DNA of 9,114 nucleotides from Acetobacteraceae bacterium. GTDB taxonomy: Bacteria; Pseudomonadota; Alphaproteobacteria; Acetobacterales; Acetobacteraceae. Shown piece after piece: positions 1 through 7,125 of the stretch (positions are counted from its first letter, which is position 1; each line of letters opens with the position of its first letter). The notes beneath the pieces are model-generated. The model was not told where the DNA came from. It saw only the letters and a list, made by a program, of their open reading frames with translations, and did no database searches. A program made the position numbers and the translations under genes. The stretch spans positions 1 through 9,114 of the forward strand of contig JACMOQ010000240.1 of NCBI GenBank assembly GCA_014377905.1. The letters are read 5' to 3'.

Positions 1-314
1 CGTTTCCAACCGCGCCGGCCTGGCTGCTGGTGCAGGTTCAGGCGGCTGCGTCCTACCGGGCACAGTTGGAGCATATGTTGTCGCAGGCTGAGTGTGCTGA
101 ATTTCTGGCGGCGGTGCCGCAGGCGGGGCGCATCCTTCGCCCGCTGTGCCGGATGTTGGGAATTGGCGTGGCAGCCGCACCTCGCAGATCGCCGCCGCCG
201 GTTTGGGCACCGCCTGTTGCCACGCCCCCTGGTGATGCGGTCCGTAATGATAGGCGGGTGACGCCGCGGGCTGGGCTTGCGCTGGGACCGGCCGGTCGAT
301 TTTTCTATGTTTAA
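1..314 (+). CDS. C-terminal part of a hypothetical Ala/Pro-rich protein (5' end outside window)
   Basis: The frame is open from base 3 and ends with TAA at 312-314, so the gene very probably starts before the window. A GTG at 30 is in frame but lies inside apparently coding sequence. The visible 104 residues begin FPTAPAWLLVQVQAAASY. The first half looks helical and contains a QAGRILRPLCRMLGI stretch, followed by a Pro/Ala/Arg-rich low-complexity tail ending GRFFYV. No signal peptide, membrane segment or enzymatic motif is visible. From memory, short proteins with a PQAGRILRPLCRMLG-like segment and a basic, Pro-rich tail recur as unknown-function proteins in Acetobacteraceae; I could not check this. 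It converges on the phosphatase gene, with 61 bases between the two stop codons. A spurious GC-rich frame cannot be excluded, but the block of conserved-looking helix argues for a real gene remnant or gene end. Confidence 0.5.
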   Translation, partial: FPTAPAWLLVQVQAAASYRAQLEHMLSQAECAEFLAAVPQAGRILRPLCRMLGIGVAAAPRRSPPPVWAPPVATPPGDAVRNDRRVTPRAGLALGPAGRFFYV

Positions 315-341
315 GGCGCGGGGAAGCCTGCAATCTAATTG

Positions 342-355
342 TTACGATATCGTAA
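342..355. repeat. Perfect 14-bp palindrome TTACGATATCGTAA
   Basis: The sequence TTACGATATCGTAA is its own reverse complement and sits in an AT-rich patch between two convergent gene ends. The flanks TAATT (336-340) and AATTA (354-358) extend the symmetry imperfectly. It has no GC-rich stem or U-tract, so it is not a typical terminator. A protein-binding site or a small recombination or attachment site are alternatives, with no further evidence for either. Confidence 0.45.
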
Positions 356-367
356 TTAAATTACTGC

Positions 368-394
368 GGTTTTACTCAATCCAAGAGCAAAACC
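368..394 (-). terminator. Possible weak terminator hairpin at the end of the phosphatase gene
   Basis: GGTTTT at 368-373 pairs with AAAACC at 389-394. After one mismatch, CTC at 375-377 pairs with GAG at 385-387, leaving a 7-base loop. The hairpin spans the TGA stop of the - strand phosphatase (376-378). Sequence downstream on the - strand is AT-rich but lacks a clean T run. It may be a weak terminator or a 3'-end stabilising hairpin. Confidence 0.3.
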
Positions 395-1128
395 CTGAGA
401 CGTTCCCGCTTTGCGCCATCCAACCCGACCTTGTCGGCCAGATAATCATCCATCGTCGCATAGGCCGCATCGATCGCGGCAAACGCGGCATCGAGAAACG
501 CCGGATGGGCGCTCAGCAGCATTTTCGCCGCCGCCGGCGGCAGATGCGACGCCAGATCAGCCGGCGGCTGCCAGATCCGATTGGTGGCGAGGTAGTCGTG
601 GCGGATCGTCGCCCGGTCCACCCCCAATGCCGACAGGATCAGGGTGGCAGCAAACCCGGTGCGGTCCTTGCCGGCGGTGCAATGAAACAGCAGCGGAATA
701 TCCTCGGCCAGGATCAGATCGAACATTGCCCGATACTGAAACGCCCAGTCCAACGCATAGGCGGCATAGGCCTGGCACAGCACCGCGATCACGTCATCGC
801 CATTGGCCTCGCTGTTCTTCGCAAGATCGGCGAGTGAGGCACCGATCGTCGGCTGGATCCCAAGCCGGTGCAATGTCACCCCCGAGGGCAGGCGCGACGG
901 GGCTTTGGCCTGTTCGGCCTCGCCGCGAAAATCGCAGACCGTGCGCAGGCCGAAGGCTGCGAAGGCCGCGAGATCGGCATCCGTCAGGCTGTGCAGTGCG
1001 GCACTGCGAAACAGCCGGCCGCGTGCGACAACCCGGCCATCCTGGGTAGTCCAGCCGCCCATGTCGCGCACATTGCTGGCGCCCTGCATGGCAATCACGA
1101 CCGGCAGATCAATCGTCAAATCGCTCAT
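376..1128 (-). CDS. Tyrosine/dual-specificity protein phosphatase, PtpB-like (Y_phosphatase3 type)
   Basis: This is a 250-aa cysteine-based phosphatase. The signature P-loop HCTAGKDRTG lies at residues 149-158. It gives the CX5R catalytic pair Cys150/Arg156, with the Lys154-Asp155 pair typical of the Mycobacterium PtpB-like family. The N-terminal motif NVRDMGG (19-25) and CDFRGEAE (65-72) are also characteristic of that family. Members remove phosphate from Tyr, and some also from Ser/Thr or phosphoinositides; the substrate here is unknown. There is no signal peptide or membrane segment, so it is probably cytoplasmic. Its ATG (1128-1126) overlaps the TGA of the upstream metallo-hydrolase gene as ATGA, and no strong ribosome site precedes it. 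This implies translational coupling, and it is the last gene of the 3840-376 run. Length is normal for the family. Confidence 0.88.
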   Translation of the reverse strand: MSDLTIDLPVVIAMQGASNVRDMGGWTTQDGRVVARGRLFRSAALHSLTDADLAAFAAFGLRTVCDFRGEAEQAKAPSRLPSGVTLHRLGIQPTIGASLADLAKNSEANGDDVIAVLCQAYAAYALDWAFQYRAMFDLILAEDIPLLFHCTAGKDRTGFAATLILSALGVDRATIRHDYLATNRIWQPPADLASHLPPAAAKMLLSAHPAFLDAAFAAIDAAYATMDDYLADKVGLDGAKRERLRVLLLD

Positions 1129-2012
1129 TTTGGACTTTCAAGAAACTCGAAACGGAAACCGTCGCCGTGTTGGCGGACGAAACCAGTGTGCGGCACGCCG
1201 AAATGGGCAGGGAAGACCTGGGCATTGCGGGCAACGCAATTGGCCAGCATCTGGCGCCGCGACTGCTCGGCAAGGCGCGGATCGGTGTCAAAACCGGACG
1301 ACCATTCCGGGCGATAGACCTGGATCGGGTGGTGCATCACGTCGCCGACGAAAATGCCTTCTTTCCCGCCCGAGATCAGCCGCAGCATGACATGGCCAGG
1401 GGCGTGGCCGGGGGCGGGCTCGATCAACAGCCCGTCGCCGATCTGATCGGTCATTTCAACCAGCACGGCCTGGCCCGACGCGATCACCGGCAGCACGCTG
1501 TCGGTGAATATTTCGGCCTGGCCGGTGCGCAGGGACTTGTTCAGGTTCGGGTCCCAGTGTTCGCGTTCGATCCGCGACATCACGTATTTCGCATTGGGGA
1601 AGGTCGGCACCCAGCGTCCATCGAGCAGTTTGGTGTTCCAGCCGACATGATCGACATGAAGATGGGTGCACATCACGTAATCGACATCTTCGGGCTGCAC
1701 CCCGGCGGCGGCGAGGCGATCCAGATACGGGGTGTTGAGCATGTGGAACCGGTCCGAGCCCGGCCGGTTCTTGCCATTGCCGCAGCACGTATCGACCAGG
1801 ATGGTGTGATGCCCGGTCTTGATCACCCAGGAATGGATCGAGGACACAAACTTCCCGGTTTCGGATTGATAGTAGTTTGGAGCCAGCCAATGGCCGTGTT
1901 CCTCGAGGATCGCCGGGTCCCAATCGGGCAGCAGATGATTGGCCGGGAAGCCAGGGCCCATCTGTTCCATTACCCGCGTAACGGTGGTGTCGCCGAGCCG
2001 ATGCGTTGTCAT
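1125..2012 (-). CDS. MBL-fold metallo-hydrolase
   Basis: This 295-aa protein belongs to the metallo-beta-lactamase superfamily. The dinuclear metal motif HxHxDH is THLHVDHVGW, with His117, His119, Asp121 and His122. Further likely ligands are His207 (in APGHAPGHV), Asp224 (in VGDVMHHP) and His270 (in PAHFG), so the full zinc site is present. Overall layout resembles the AHL-lactonase/4-pyridoxolactonase-like branch, but the substrate cannot be read from sequence. I chose the ATG at 2012 because GGAG lies at an ideal distance upstream (GGAGATCACA then ATG) and the hydrolase-like sequence starts soon after. An in-frame ATG at 2045 would add 11 residues and overlap the TPR gene by 14 bases. With the 2012 start the gap to the TPR stop is 19 bases. 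Its stop overlaps the phosphatase start. No signal peptide is apparent, so it is likely cytoplasmic. Confidence 0.92.
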   Translation of the reverse strand: MTTHRLGDTTVTRVMEQMGPGFPANHLLPDWDPAILEEHGHWLAPNYYQSETGKFVSSIHSWVIKTGHHTILVDTCCGNGKNRPGSDRFHMLNTPYLDRLAAAGVQPEDVDYVMCTHLHVDHVGWNTKLLDGRWVPTFPNAKYVMSRIEREHWDPNLNKSLRTGQAEIFTDSVLPVIASGQAVLVEMTDQIGDGLLIEPAPGHAPGHVMLRLISGGKEGIFVGDVMHHPIQVYRPEWSSGFDTDPRLAEQSRRQMLANCVARNAQVFPAHFGVPHTGFVRQHGDGFRFEFLESPK

Positions 2013-2031
2013 TGTGATCTCCGATTGCAGG

Positions 2032-3840
2032 CTATTCAGCTGCATTCAACATGCGATTGAGGTCGTTCAGGAAAAGTGGGTTGTTGGGCGCCTGCTGCAG
2101 GGCACGGCGCATGAACACAATGGCCGCGCTGCGTTGCCCGATCATTTCGAGCGCAATTGCCTTGGCATGCAGCACGCCGGGGCTGGTAATGTTGCCAGCA
2201 ATCAGCGCGGTCATCATCTCGAGGGCTGGGACAGGTCTGCCAAGGGCGAGCTGTGACCAGCCGCGGATCATCATCGCCTGCCCGTTGTTTGGGGTATCCT
2301 TCAACACCGCATCGGCCTCGGCGAGGGCTTCCTCGGCGCGTCCAACACTCAGCAGCACATTGGCACGGAGCATCCGGCTCGTGAGCCGAAGCGGATGGTT
2401 GGCGATTTCGATGTCGAGCTGCGCGAGCGCGGGGGCCAGAAGTTTCTTGGCCATCAGCGCGTTGGCCAGCACTTCGTGCACGCCGGGATGGCTGGGGCGG
2501 AATTCCACCGCCTGACGGGCGACGATCACGCCTTCGTCGATCCGGCCGAGCACGCTATGCAACGAACTTTCCTGGATCATCGCATCGATGTCTTCGGGAT
2601 CAACCCGCAGCGCCGAACGCACTTCGCGGAACGCTTCGTTATACCGCCCGGATGCAGTGAACAGCCGCGCCGTCGCCTTGCGACCCCAGATCGAACCGCC
2701 ATCGACCTCGATCATTTTCTGGCCGGCTTCGACCGCGTCCTGCGGCTTGCCAAGCTGGAGCAGCGCCATCGCGCGAATATACCAGCCCGGGGCATAGCGC
2801 GGGGCGCGGGCAGTAAGATTGTCGGCAAACGCCAGCGCGTCCTCGCCACGGCCACCATTGAGCAAATGCCGGGCGAGCAAAAAGCCCACGGTATTCAAGC
2901 TGGCCTGGTCGAGCCGTCCGGTGTTGCGCAGTTGTTCCAGGCGGCCTTGGACCTGATCCTGCTGATAAATATTCTGATAGACATACCACGCATAAAGCCG
3001 CGGCTGGGCAATCTGCCAGACTTCCGGTGCGGCCGCGATCAGCGCCTTGTCGAGGTCAGCCTCGGTATAGCCGGAGACATCCGCGATCTGGCCGTATCCT
3101 GGCACGCGCAACCGAAGCGATACGGTGTTGTCGGGTGCAATGACCAACTCCCCGGTGACCCGCGTGGTCCACAGGCCAAACAGATCGCGGATCCAAACGG
3201 CGGTGCGATGCCAGATATTTGTGCGCGCGGTAACCTCGACCTCGATCGGGGTGCCCCCCAGCTCTTTGGCGGGCCGCTCGGTCGGATCGCCGAGCGTGAG
3301 CTGGCGCACGGCGAGGATCTTGTCAGCCAGACGGCTGCCGAGGATGGCACGATCAATGCCGCGGACGACCAACTGATCGGGGACGTCGATTTGCGCAATC
3401 TCGATCCCAATGCCGCGCACCTCATGCACCATCAATGTCACCGGGATTGCAATGGCGGCTACCGGCACCCCGATGATAACCACCCAGCGCAGAATCCGGA
3501 ATGACACCGCAAGCGTCCGCCGGATGACCCGCTCAGCAACGAGCACTGTCTGATCGAGTGTCGCATTGATTTGCGGCCATAACGGTTCGGACTTGCGACG
3601 GCGCGACGATCTTTCCCGGCGCGGGTCCGGCGGCGGCATCAGGGGAACCTCGCGGTCGCGGTTGCGACCCACCAGAGGTGGCATTGGTGGGGTGGTTGCC
3701 TTGGCGGCGGCGCGCGACGAATTGGCGCGCTGGTGAATGCTTGCCGTCAACAGGTCGGTGGTGACATCCCGACGGCGCGACCGCGGCGACCGACGGCGCA
3801 GCCCGAATACCCCACGCAGGAAATCGATCACGCCGGCCAT
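2032..3840 (-). CDS. Membrane-anchored TPR-repeat protein of unknown function
   Basis: This 602-aa protein has three parts. Residues 1-115 are strongly basic (RRR/SRRR clusters) and Pro-rich, probably disordered and cytoplasmic. A single hydrophobic segment lies at about 119-138 (WVVIIGVPVAAIAIPVTLMV). Residues 140-290 form an unrecognised globular domain. From about 316 to 598 there are roughly eight degenerate TPR units, for example LLQLGKPQDAVEAGQKMIEV. The positive-inside rule places the C-terminal part in the periplasm. TPR arrays usually bind proteins, so a scaffold or assembly role is plausible, but no partner is identifiable. It is the first gene of the - strand run with the MBL hydrolase and phosphatase, and it diverges from the kinase gene. 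Only a weak GGTCC-like ribosome site precedes the ATG at 3840. No enzymatic motif was seen. Confidence 0.87.
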   Translation of the reverse strand: MAGVIDFLRGVFGLRRRSPRSRRRDVTTDLLTASIHQRANSSRAAAKATTPPMPPLVGRNRDREVPLMPPPDPRRERSSRRRKSEPLWPQINATLDQTVLVAERVIRRTLAVSFRILRWVVIIGVPVAAIAIPVTLMVHEVRGIGIEIAQIDVPDQLVVRGIDRAILGSRLADKILAVRQLTLGDPTERPAKELGGTPIEVEVTARTNIWHRTAVWIRDLFGLWTTRVTGELVIAPDNTVSLRLRVPGYGQIADVSGYTEADLDKALIAAAPEVWQIAQPRLYAWYVYQNIYQQDQVQGRLEQLRNTGRLDQASLNTVGFLLARHLLNGGRGEDALAFADNLTARAPRYAPGWYIRAMALLQLGKPQDAVEAGQKMIEVDGGSIWGRKATARLFTASGRYNEAFREVRSALRVDPEDIDAMIQESSLHSVLGRIDEGVIVARQAVEFRPSHPGVHEVLANALMAKKLLAPALAQLDIEIANHPLRLTSRMLRANVLLSVGRAEEALAEADAVLKDTPNNGQAMMIRGWSQLALGRPVPALEMMTALIAGNITSPGVLHAKAIALEMIGQRSAAIVFMRRALQQAPNNPLFLNDLNRMLNAAE

Positions 3841-4112
3841 GCTGTCAGGACCGGCTGGCAGGCAGCTTCACGCTGCGTGGATGGCGAAGACGTCCAAAAC
3901 TGGCCATATTCATTTAAGGTCGCCGATCCCTTTGAAAATCCAAGAATAGCTGTAGTCCTAATCCTACATACACGCCCACCCACTAATCTTGCTAGCCATA
4001 TCATGAAGACTCGCGCTGGATATATTGCGCGGTTTCGGGGCGGGATGGATGGTGTGCAGCCCCAGGTTGGTGCAGGCTGTCGTCGTGACACAACCATGGG
4101 GATGGGGTGCCG
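3841..4112. other. Divergent intergenic region between the TPR and sensor kinase genes
   Basis: These 272 bases separate two divergent starts and must hold at least one promoter for each direction. The central part (about 3900-4030) is richer in A/T. A TTGAAA at 3932-3937 (+ strand) is a possible -35, but no good -10 lies at the right distance. TATATT at 4021-4026 is an isolated -10-like box. GCAGC/GCTGC (3862-3866 and 3872-3876) and GGGGC/GCCCC (4037-4041 and 4059-4063) could form small hairpins. No coding sequence or confident regulatory site was recognised. Confidence 0.4.
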
Positions 4113-5903
4113 ATGGCGCAGACGACGGTCCAGGCCGATAGAACCAGGCGGCCGCCGTTCGCCGAGTTTGGGCGGCTTTGGGCTGTTGCGGTGCTGATGC
4201 CGATCCTCGCGCTGATGGCTGCCGGCACCTGGACGTGGAATAACGTCGTGCAAGCAACAAGCGGCGAAATGGCGCGCAGCATCGACATGGTGCACGAACA
4301 GGTTTTGCGCGGGCTTGAAACCCAGGAAGCGGTGCTGGCGGCGGTCGATGCCTTTGTCAGCCCGATGTCGTGGAATGACATAAGCGGTTCGCTTCCTGCC
4401 CATGATTTCATGCGCCGCATCACGGCAGCAACGCCCACTATTGAAACTCTTGGGATTATCGATCCAACCGGCCTGATTGCGGCCGGCAATGAAGCGGCAG
4501 TCCCGGCGCGTATCAACCTGAAATTCCGCGATTATGTGCAAGCCTGGCCGGCCGGTTGCAAACCTGGCCCGACCTATTTCAGTGCGGTCGCCTTCAGTCG
4601 CACTGATGGTCGGCGCCACGTCTATGCCTCCCGGCCCCATCTTGGGCTTGATGGCAACGGTGATGGCGGGGTGCTGGTGGCAACGTTCTCACCTGGCAAT
4701 GTTGAAACCGCCTTCGCCCAGGTCGTGCAGACCAAACGCACCGGGTTCAGTCTGGTGCTGAAGGACGGGACCCTGTTGGCGCGCTACCCAGTCCCGGTGA
4801 TGCGCGAGGGCGAGCGGCTGGCGGGCGATGATCTGGCAATGCTGGCCCTGCGCCCTGATGGGCGCCCCCAGACCGCTTTTTTTTCGCAGGGCTGGTTGCT
4901 GGGCGGTGGGGAGTTGATCGCTGCCCGCCCAGTGGCCAACTACGCCATGCACATCATCCACCGGGTCGACCCGGCGGTGGTGCAGGCGCAATGGTATCGC
5001 CAGATGCTTTCCCCAACCCTCGCGGCGGGCGCGGCAATGTTGCTGCTGATGGCACTGACCGCGCGTACCCAGGCCCACACACGTGCCGAGCGGCAATATC
5101 TGCACCAGCGCATGGCCATTGCCGAGGCCGGTGCGGTCCAAGCGACGGAGCGTGCCACGTTCGAGGCCCACCTGCGGCAATCCGAGAATGTCGTCGCCCT
5201 GGGCCAGATTTCGGCCGGCATCGCGCATGATTTCAATAATATACTGCAAACCATCGTCTTGCAGTCAGACCAGGCGCAACAGGCGCAGACCCTGGAGGGC
5301 GCCAAGCGTGCGGCCAGAGTGATACATACCGCGAGCGCCCGTGGTATCGGGCTGGTGCGAGGGTTGCTTGATCTGACCCGGCGGGAGGCAGGAGGGAACT
5401 ACAATTCGCCGCTGCCCGTGCCGCAGGCGATCGCGCCGATCATCGAAGATGTTGCGGCATTTCTGTCTGCCGGTGCGCTCGGACCGGACACCATCCTGCG
5501 AATCATCCCGGTCCGTGATGACCTGCCCCTGGTGCGCGTGTCGGCGCCGGCGTTGGAAGCGGTGCTGATTAACCTGCTGGTCAATGCGCGCGATGCAATG
5601 CCGAAGGGCGGAACGATCACTCTTGAGACCACCGCGGTGGCAGTGGCAGCCGGCGATCAGTTAGGCCTCGACGCCGGGACGTATCTGCGGATCGTGGTGG
5701 GTGACACGGGCATTGGCATGACAGCCGAAACGCTGGCCCGGGCAGGGGAGGCGTTCTTTACCACCAAGCCGGCGGGCAAGGGCACTGGTCTCGGCCTGTC
5801 GATGGCGCGCGGCTTCGCTCAGGGCGCGGGGGGGGCGATCAGCCTTGCCAGCACCGAAGGTGTTGGCACGATCGTTGCGATCTTTCTCCCCGTGGGCAGC
5901 TAA
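4113..5903 (+). CDS. Membrane sensor histidine kinase with periplasmic Cache/PDC-like sensor
   Basis: This 596-aa kinase autophosphorylates on His and would pass the phosphate to a response regulator. Transmembrane segments lie at about residues 22-40 and 299-316. They flank a periplasmic region of about 258 residues with Cache/PDC-like features: GIIDPTGLIAAGN near 114-126 and a KDGTLLARYP segment near 217-226. A short helical linker follows, then the H-box SAGIAHDFNNIL (catalytic His372). The HATPase domain has the N-box INLLVNARDAM (Asn491), G1 VGDTGIGM (Asp531), F-box EAFFTTK, and G2 GKGTGLGL (555-562). It ends after the ATPase domain with no receiver domain, although this H-box type is often found in hybrid kinases. 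The ATG at 4113 is preceded by GGGG at five bases; an in-frame GTG at 4107 is the only other start downstream of the TGA at 4086. No response regulator is adjacent, and the ligand is unknown. Confidence 0.94.
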   Translation: MAQTTVQADRTRRPPFAEFGRLWAVAVLMPILALMAAGTWTWNNVVQATSGEMARSIDMVHEQVLRGLETQEAVLAAVDAFVSPMSWNDISGSLPAHDFMRRITAATPTIETLGIIDPTGLIAAGNEAAVPARINLKFRDYVQAWPAGCKPGPTYFSAVAFSRTDGRRHVYASRPHLGLDGNGDGGVLVATFSPGNVETAFAQVVQTKRTGFSLVLKDGTLLARYPVPVMREGERLAGDDLAMLALRPDGRPQTAFFSQGWLLGGGELIAARPVANYAMHIIHRVDPAVVQAQWYRQMLSPTLAAGAAMLLLMALTARTQAHTRAERQYLHQRMAIAEAGAVQATERATFEAHLRQSENVVALGQISAGIAHDFNNILQTIVLQSDQAQQAQTLEGAKRAARVIHTASARGIGLVRGLLDLTRREAGGNYNSPLPVPQAIAPIIEDVAAFLSAGALGPDTILRIIPVRDDLPLVRVSAPALEAVLINLLVNARDAMPKGGTITLETTAVAVAAGDQLGLDAGTYLRIVVGDTGIGMTAETLARAGEAFFTTKPAGKGTGLGLSMARGFAQGAGGAISLASTEGVGTIVAIFLPVGS

Positions 5904-5918
5904 AAAAGGCAAATACGC

Positions 5919-5934
5919 GACGTTGCGCAGCGTC
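5919..5934. terminator. Possible hairpin between convergent kinase and CoA-transferase genes
   Basis: GACGTTGC (5919-5926) faces GCAGCGTC (5927-5934), a 16-base palindrome with one mismatched position that can form a G-U pair in RNA. It lies in the 29-base convergent gap and overlaps the CoA-transferase TGA (5933-5935). On the - strand a TTTTTT run follows, but about 11 bases after the stem, which is too far for a classic terminator. A weak bidirectional terminator is possible. Confidence 0.3.
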
Positions 5935-7060
5935 AGGCGAACTCGGCGCGGATTTGGTCGCTATGTGATCCGATCGCCGGCACCGGACCCAGCGCGCGTG
6001 GCCCGTCGGATATAATCACCGGCGGTGCCACCAGCGAAATCGGCCCGACCTCGGTCTCGACCGTTATCCGCCGCAATGCCGGATGGGTCGCCAGGTCGGC
6101 AACCTCGTTAACAAAGCCGAACGCGGTATTGGCGGCTTTCAGTTTTGCTGCCGCCTGATCGCGGGTGAGCCGGGCAAAATGCGCGGCGATATAGGGATCA
6201 ACCATGTCGCGATGGGCCACGCGGACGGTGTTGCTTTCAAAGCCTGGCTGTTTGGGCAAATCTGGTTCTTCGAGAAACACCCTGCAAAAGCTCGCCCATT
6301 CACGCTCGTTCTGGATACTGATCAACACCAGGGCGCCATCGATGAGCGTGAAGGCGCCATAGGGGCAGATCGATGGATGGGCGAGCCCCATGCGCGGCGG
6401 GGCTTTGCCAAGGCCCTCATAAAACCCGAGCGGCACCGTCATCCAGTCCGCCATGCCGTCGAACAGACTGATCTTGATGCCCTTGCCGTGGCCGGTAATG
6501 CCGCGCGCAATCAGCGCTTCCAACACTCCAGCGTGGGCTGCCATGCCGCAGGCGATATCACAGGCCGAAACCCCCACACGCCCAGGCCCGATCGGATCGC
6601 CGGTTACTGCGGCCAACCCGGATTCTGCCTGGACGAGCAAATCATACGCTTTCATCTCGGCGTACGGCCCTTCATCGCCATAGCCGGAAATATCGACGGT
6701 GATCAGCCGCGGATAGGCCGCCCGCAAGGCGTCCGAACCCAACCCCGCCCGCGCCGCCGCCCCGGGTGCCAGGTTCTGGATGAACACATCTGCCCGGGCC
6801 AGCAAGCGATGGATCAACGCCGCGTCGGCCGTGTCCTTGATGTCGATCGTGAGGCTTTGCTTGCCGCGATTGAGCCAGACGAAATAGCTCGAAAGACCAT
6901 TGGCCGCCTTGTCGTAGGCGCGGGCGAAATCGCCCTCCGGTCGCTCGAGCTTGATTACCCGCGCGCCGGCATCGGCGAGGCGCGAGGAGCAATAGGGTGC
7001 TGCGACAGCCTGTTCGAGCGAGACGACGAGAAGTCCTTCTAGCGGGCGGGAGGAAGACAA
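5933..7060 (-). CDS. Class III CoA-transferase (CaiB/BaiF family)
   Basis: This 375-aa enzyme would transfer CoA between carboxylic acids through an enzyme-bound anhydride. The family start PLEGLLVVSLEQAVAAPYC is at residues 6-24, followed by ADAGARVIKLERPEGD (29-44). The likely catalytic Asp is Asp140 in MKAYDLLVQAESG. The C-terminal segment ISIQNEREWASFCR (248-261) resembles, from memory, the branch containing itaconate- and mesaconate/malate-type CoA-transferases; this does not fix the substrate. The start is TTG at 7060. AAAGGA sits 7 bases upstream and the family N-terminus begins at once, so no ATG start fits better. It follows the acyl-CoA dehydrogenase by 65 bases on the same strand and probably shares its transcript. 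It is likely cytoplasmic, and the length is at the short end of normal. Confidence 0.95.
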   Translation of the reverse strand: MSSSRPLEGLLVVSLEQAVAAPYCSSRLADAGARVIKLERPEGDFARAYDKAANGLSSYFVWLNRGKQSLTIDIKDTADAALIHRLLARADVFIQNLAPGAAARAGLGSDALRAAYPRLITVDISGYGDEGPYAEMKAYDLLVQAESGLAAVTGDPIGPGRVGVSACDIACGMAAHAGVLEALIARGITGHGKGIKISLFDGMADWMTVPLGFYEGLGKAPPRMGLAHPSICPYGAFTLIDGALVLISIQNEREWASFCRVFLEEPDLPKQPGFESNTVRVAHRDMVDPYIAAHFARLTRDQAAAKLKAANTAFGFVNEVADLATHPALRRITVETEVGPISLVAPPVIISDGPRALGPVPAIGSHSDQIRAEFA

Positions 7061-7101
7061 GGGGTAATCCTTTAAGTGATGGCAAAGAAAGATATTCTAT
7101 T

Positions 7102-7118
7102 CGTTCACAAAAGGAACG
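7102..7118 (-). repeat. Small inverted repeat in the gap between dehydrogenase and CoA-transferase genes
   Basis: CGTTC (7102-7106) and GAACG (7114-7118) flank a 7-base loop in the AT-rich 65-base gap. It could form a small RNA hairpin on the - strand transcript. There is no T run directly after the stem, so it is not a convincing terminator. It may be an mRNA processing or stability element, or chance. Confidence 0.2.
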
Positions 7119-7125
7119 GCTTGCC

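Noticed and set aside
1125..2012. Naming the MBL hydrolase as an AHL lactonase (quorum quenching)
   Set aside because: The HxHxDH motif is shared across the superfamily, and no lactonase-specific residues could be confirmed by eye.
1125..2045. Start of the MBL hydrolase at ATG 2045
   Set aside because: The ATG at 2012 has a much better ribosome site. The longer form adds 11 residues without family similarity and overlaps the preceding gene.
1167..2060. Long open frame on the + strand (297 codons) opposite the MBL hydrolase
   Set aside because: Its translation has no recognisable domain and it lies antisense to a gene with a complete metal-binding motif set. GC-rich third positions often open the opposite strand.
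2395..3504. Long open frame on the + strand (369 codons) opposite the TPR gene
   Set aside because: Antisense shadow of the TPR protein; the composition is Arg/His/Gly-rich without motifs, and there is no good ribosome site.
4008..4012. GACTC, a possible CcrM (GANTC) methylation site upstream of the kinase
   Set aside because: A single 5-base match is expected by chance and does not show cell-cycle control.
3828..4640. Open frame on the - strand (270 codons) spanning the divergent intergenic region and kinase start
   Set aside because: It overlaps the start regions of both real genes, its product is Arg/Pro/His-rich with no motif, and it would be antisense to the kinase N-terminus.
6083..7042. 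Long open frame on the + strand (319 codons) opposite the CoA-transferase
   Set aside because: Antisense shadow; the - strand frame carries the full CaiB/BaiF signature.
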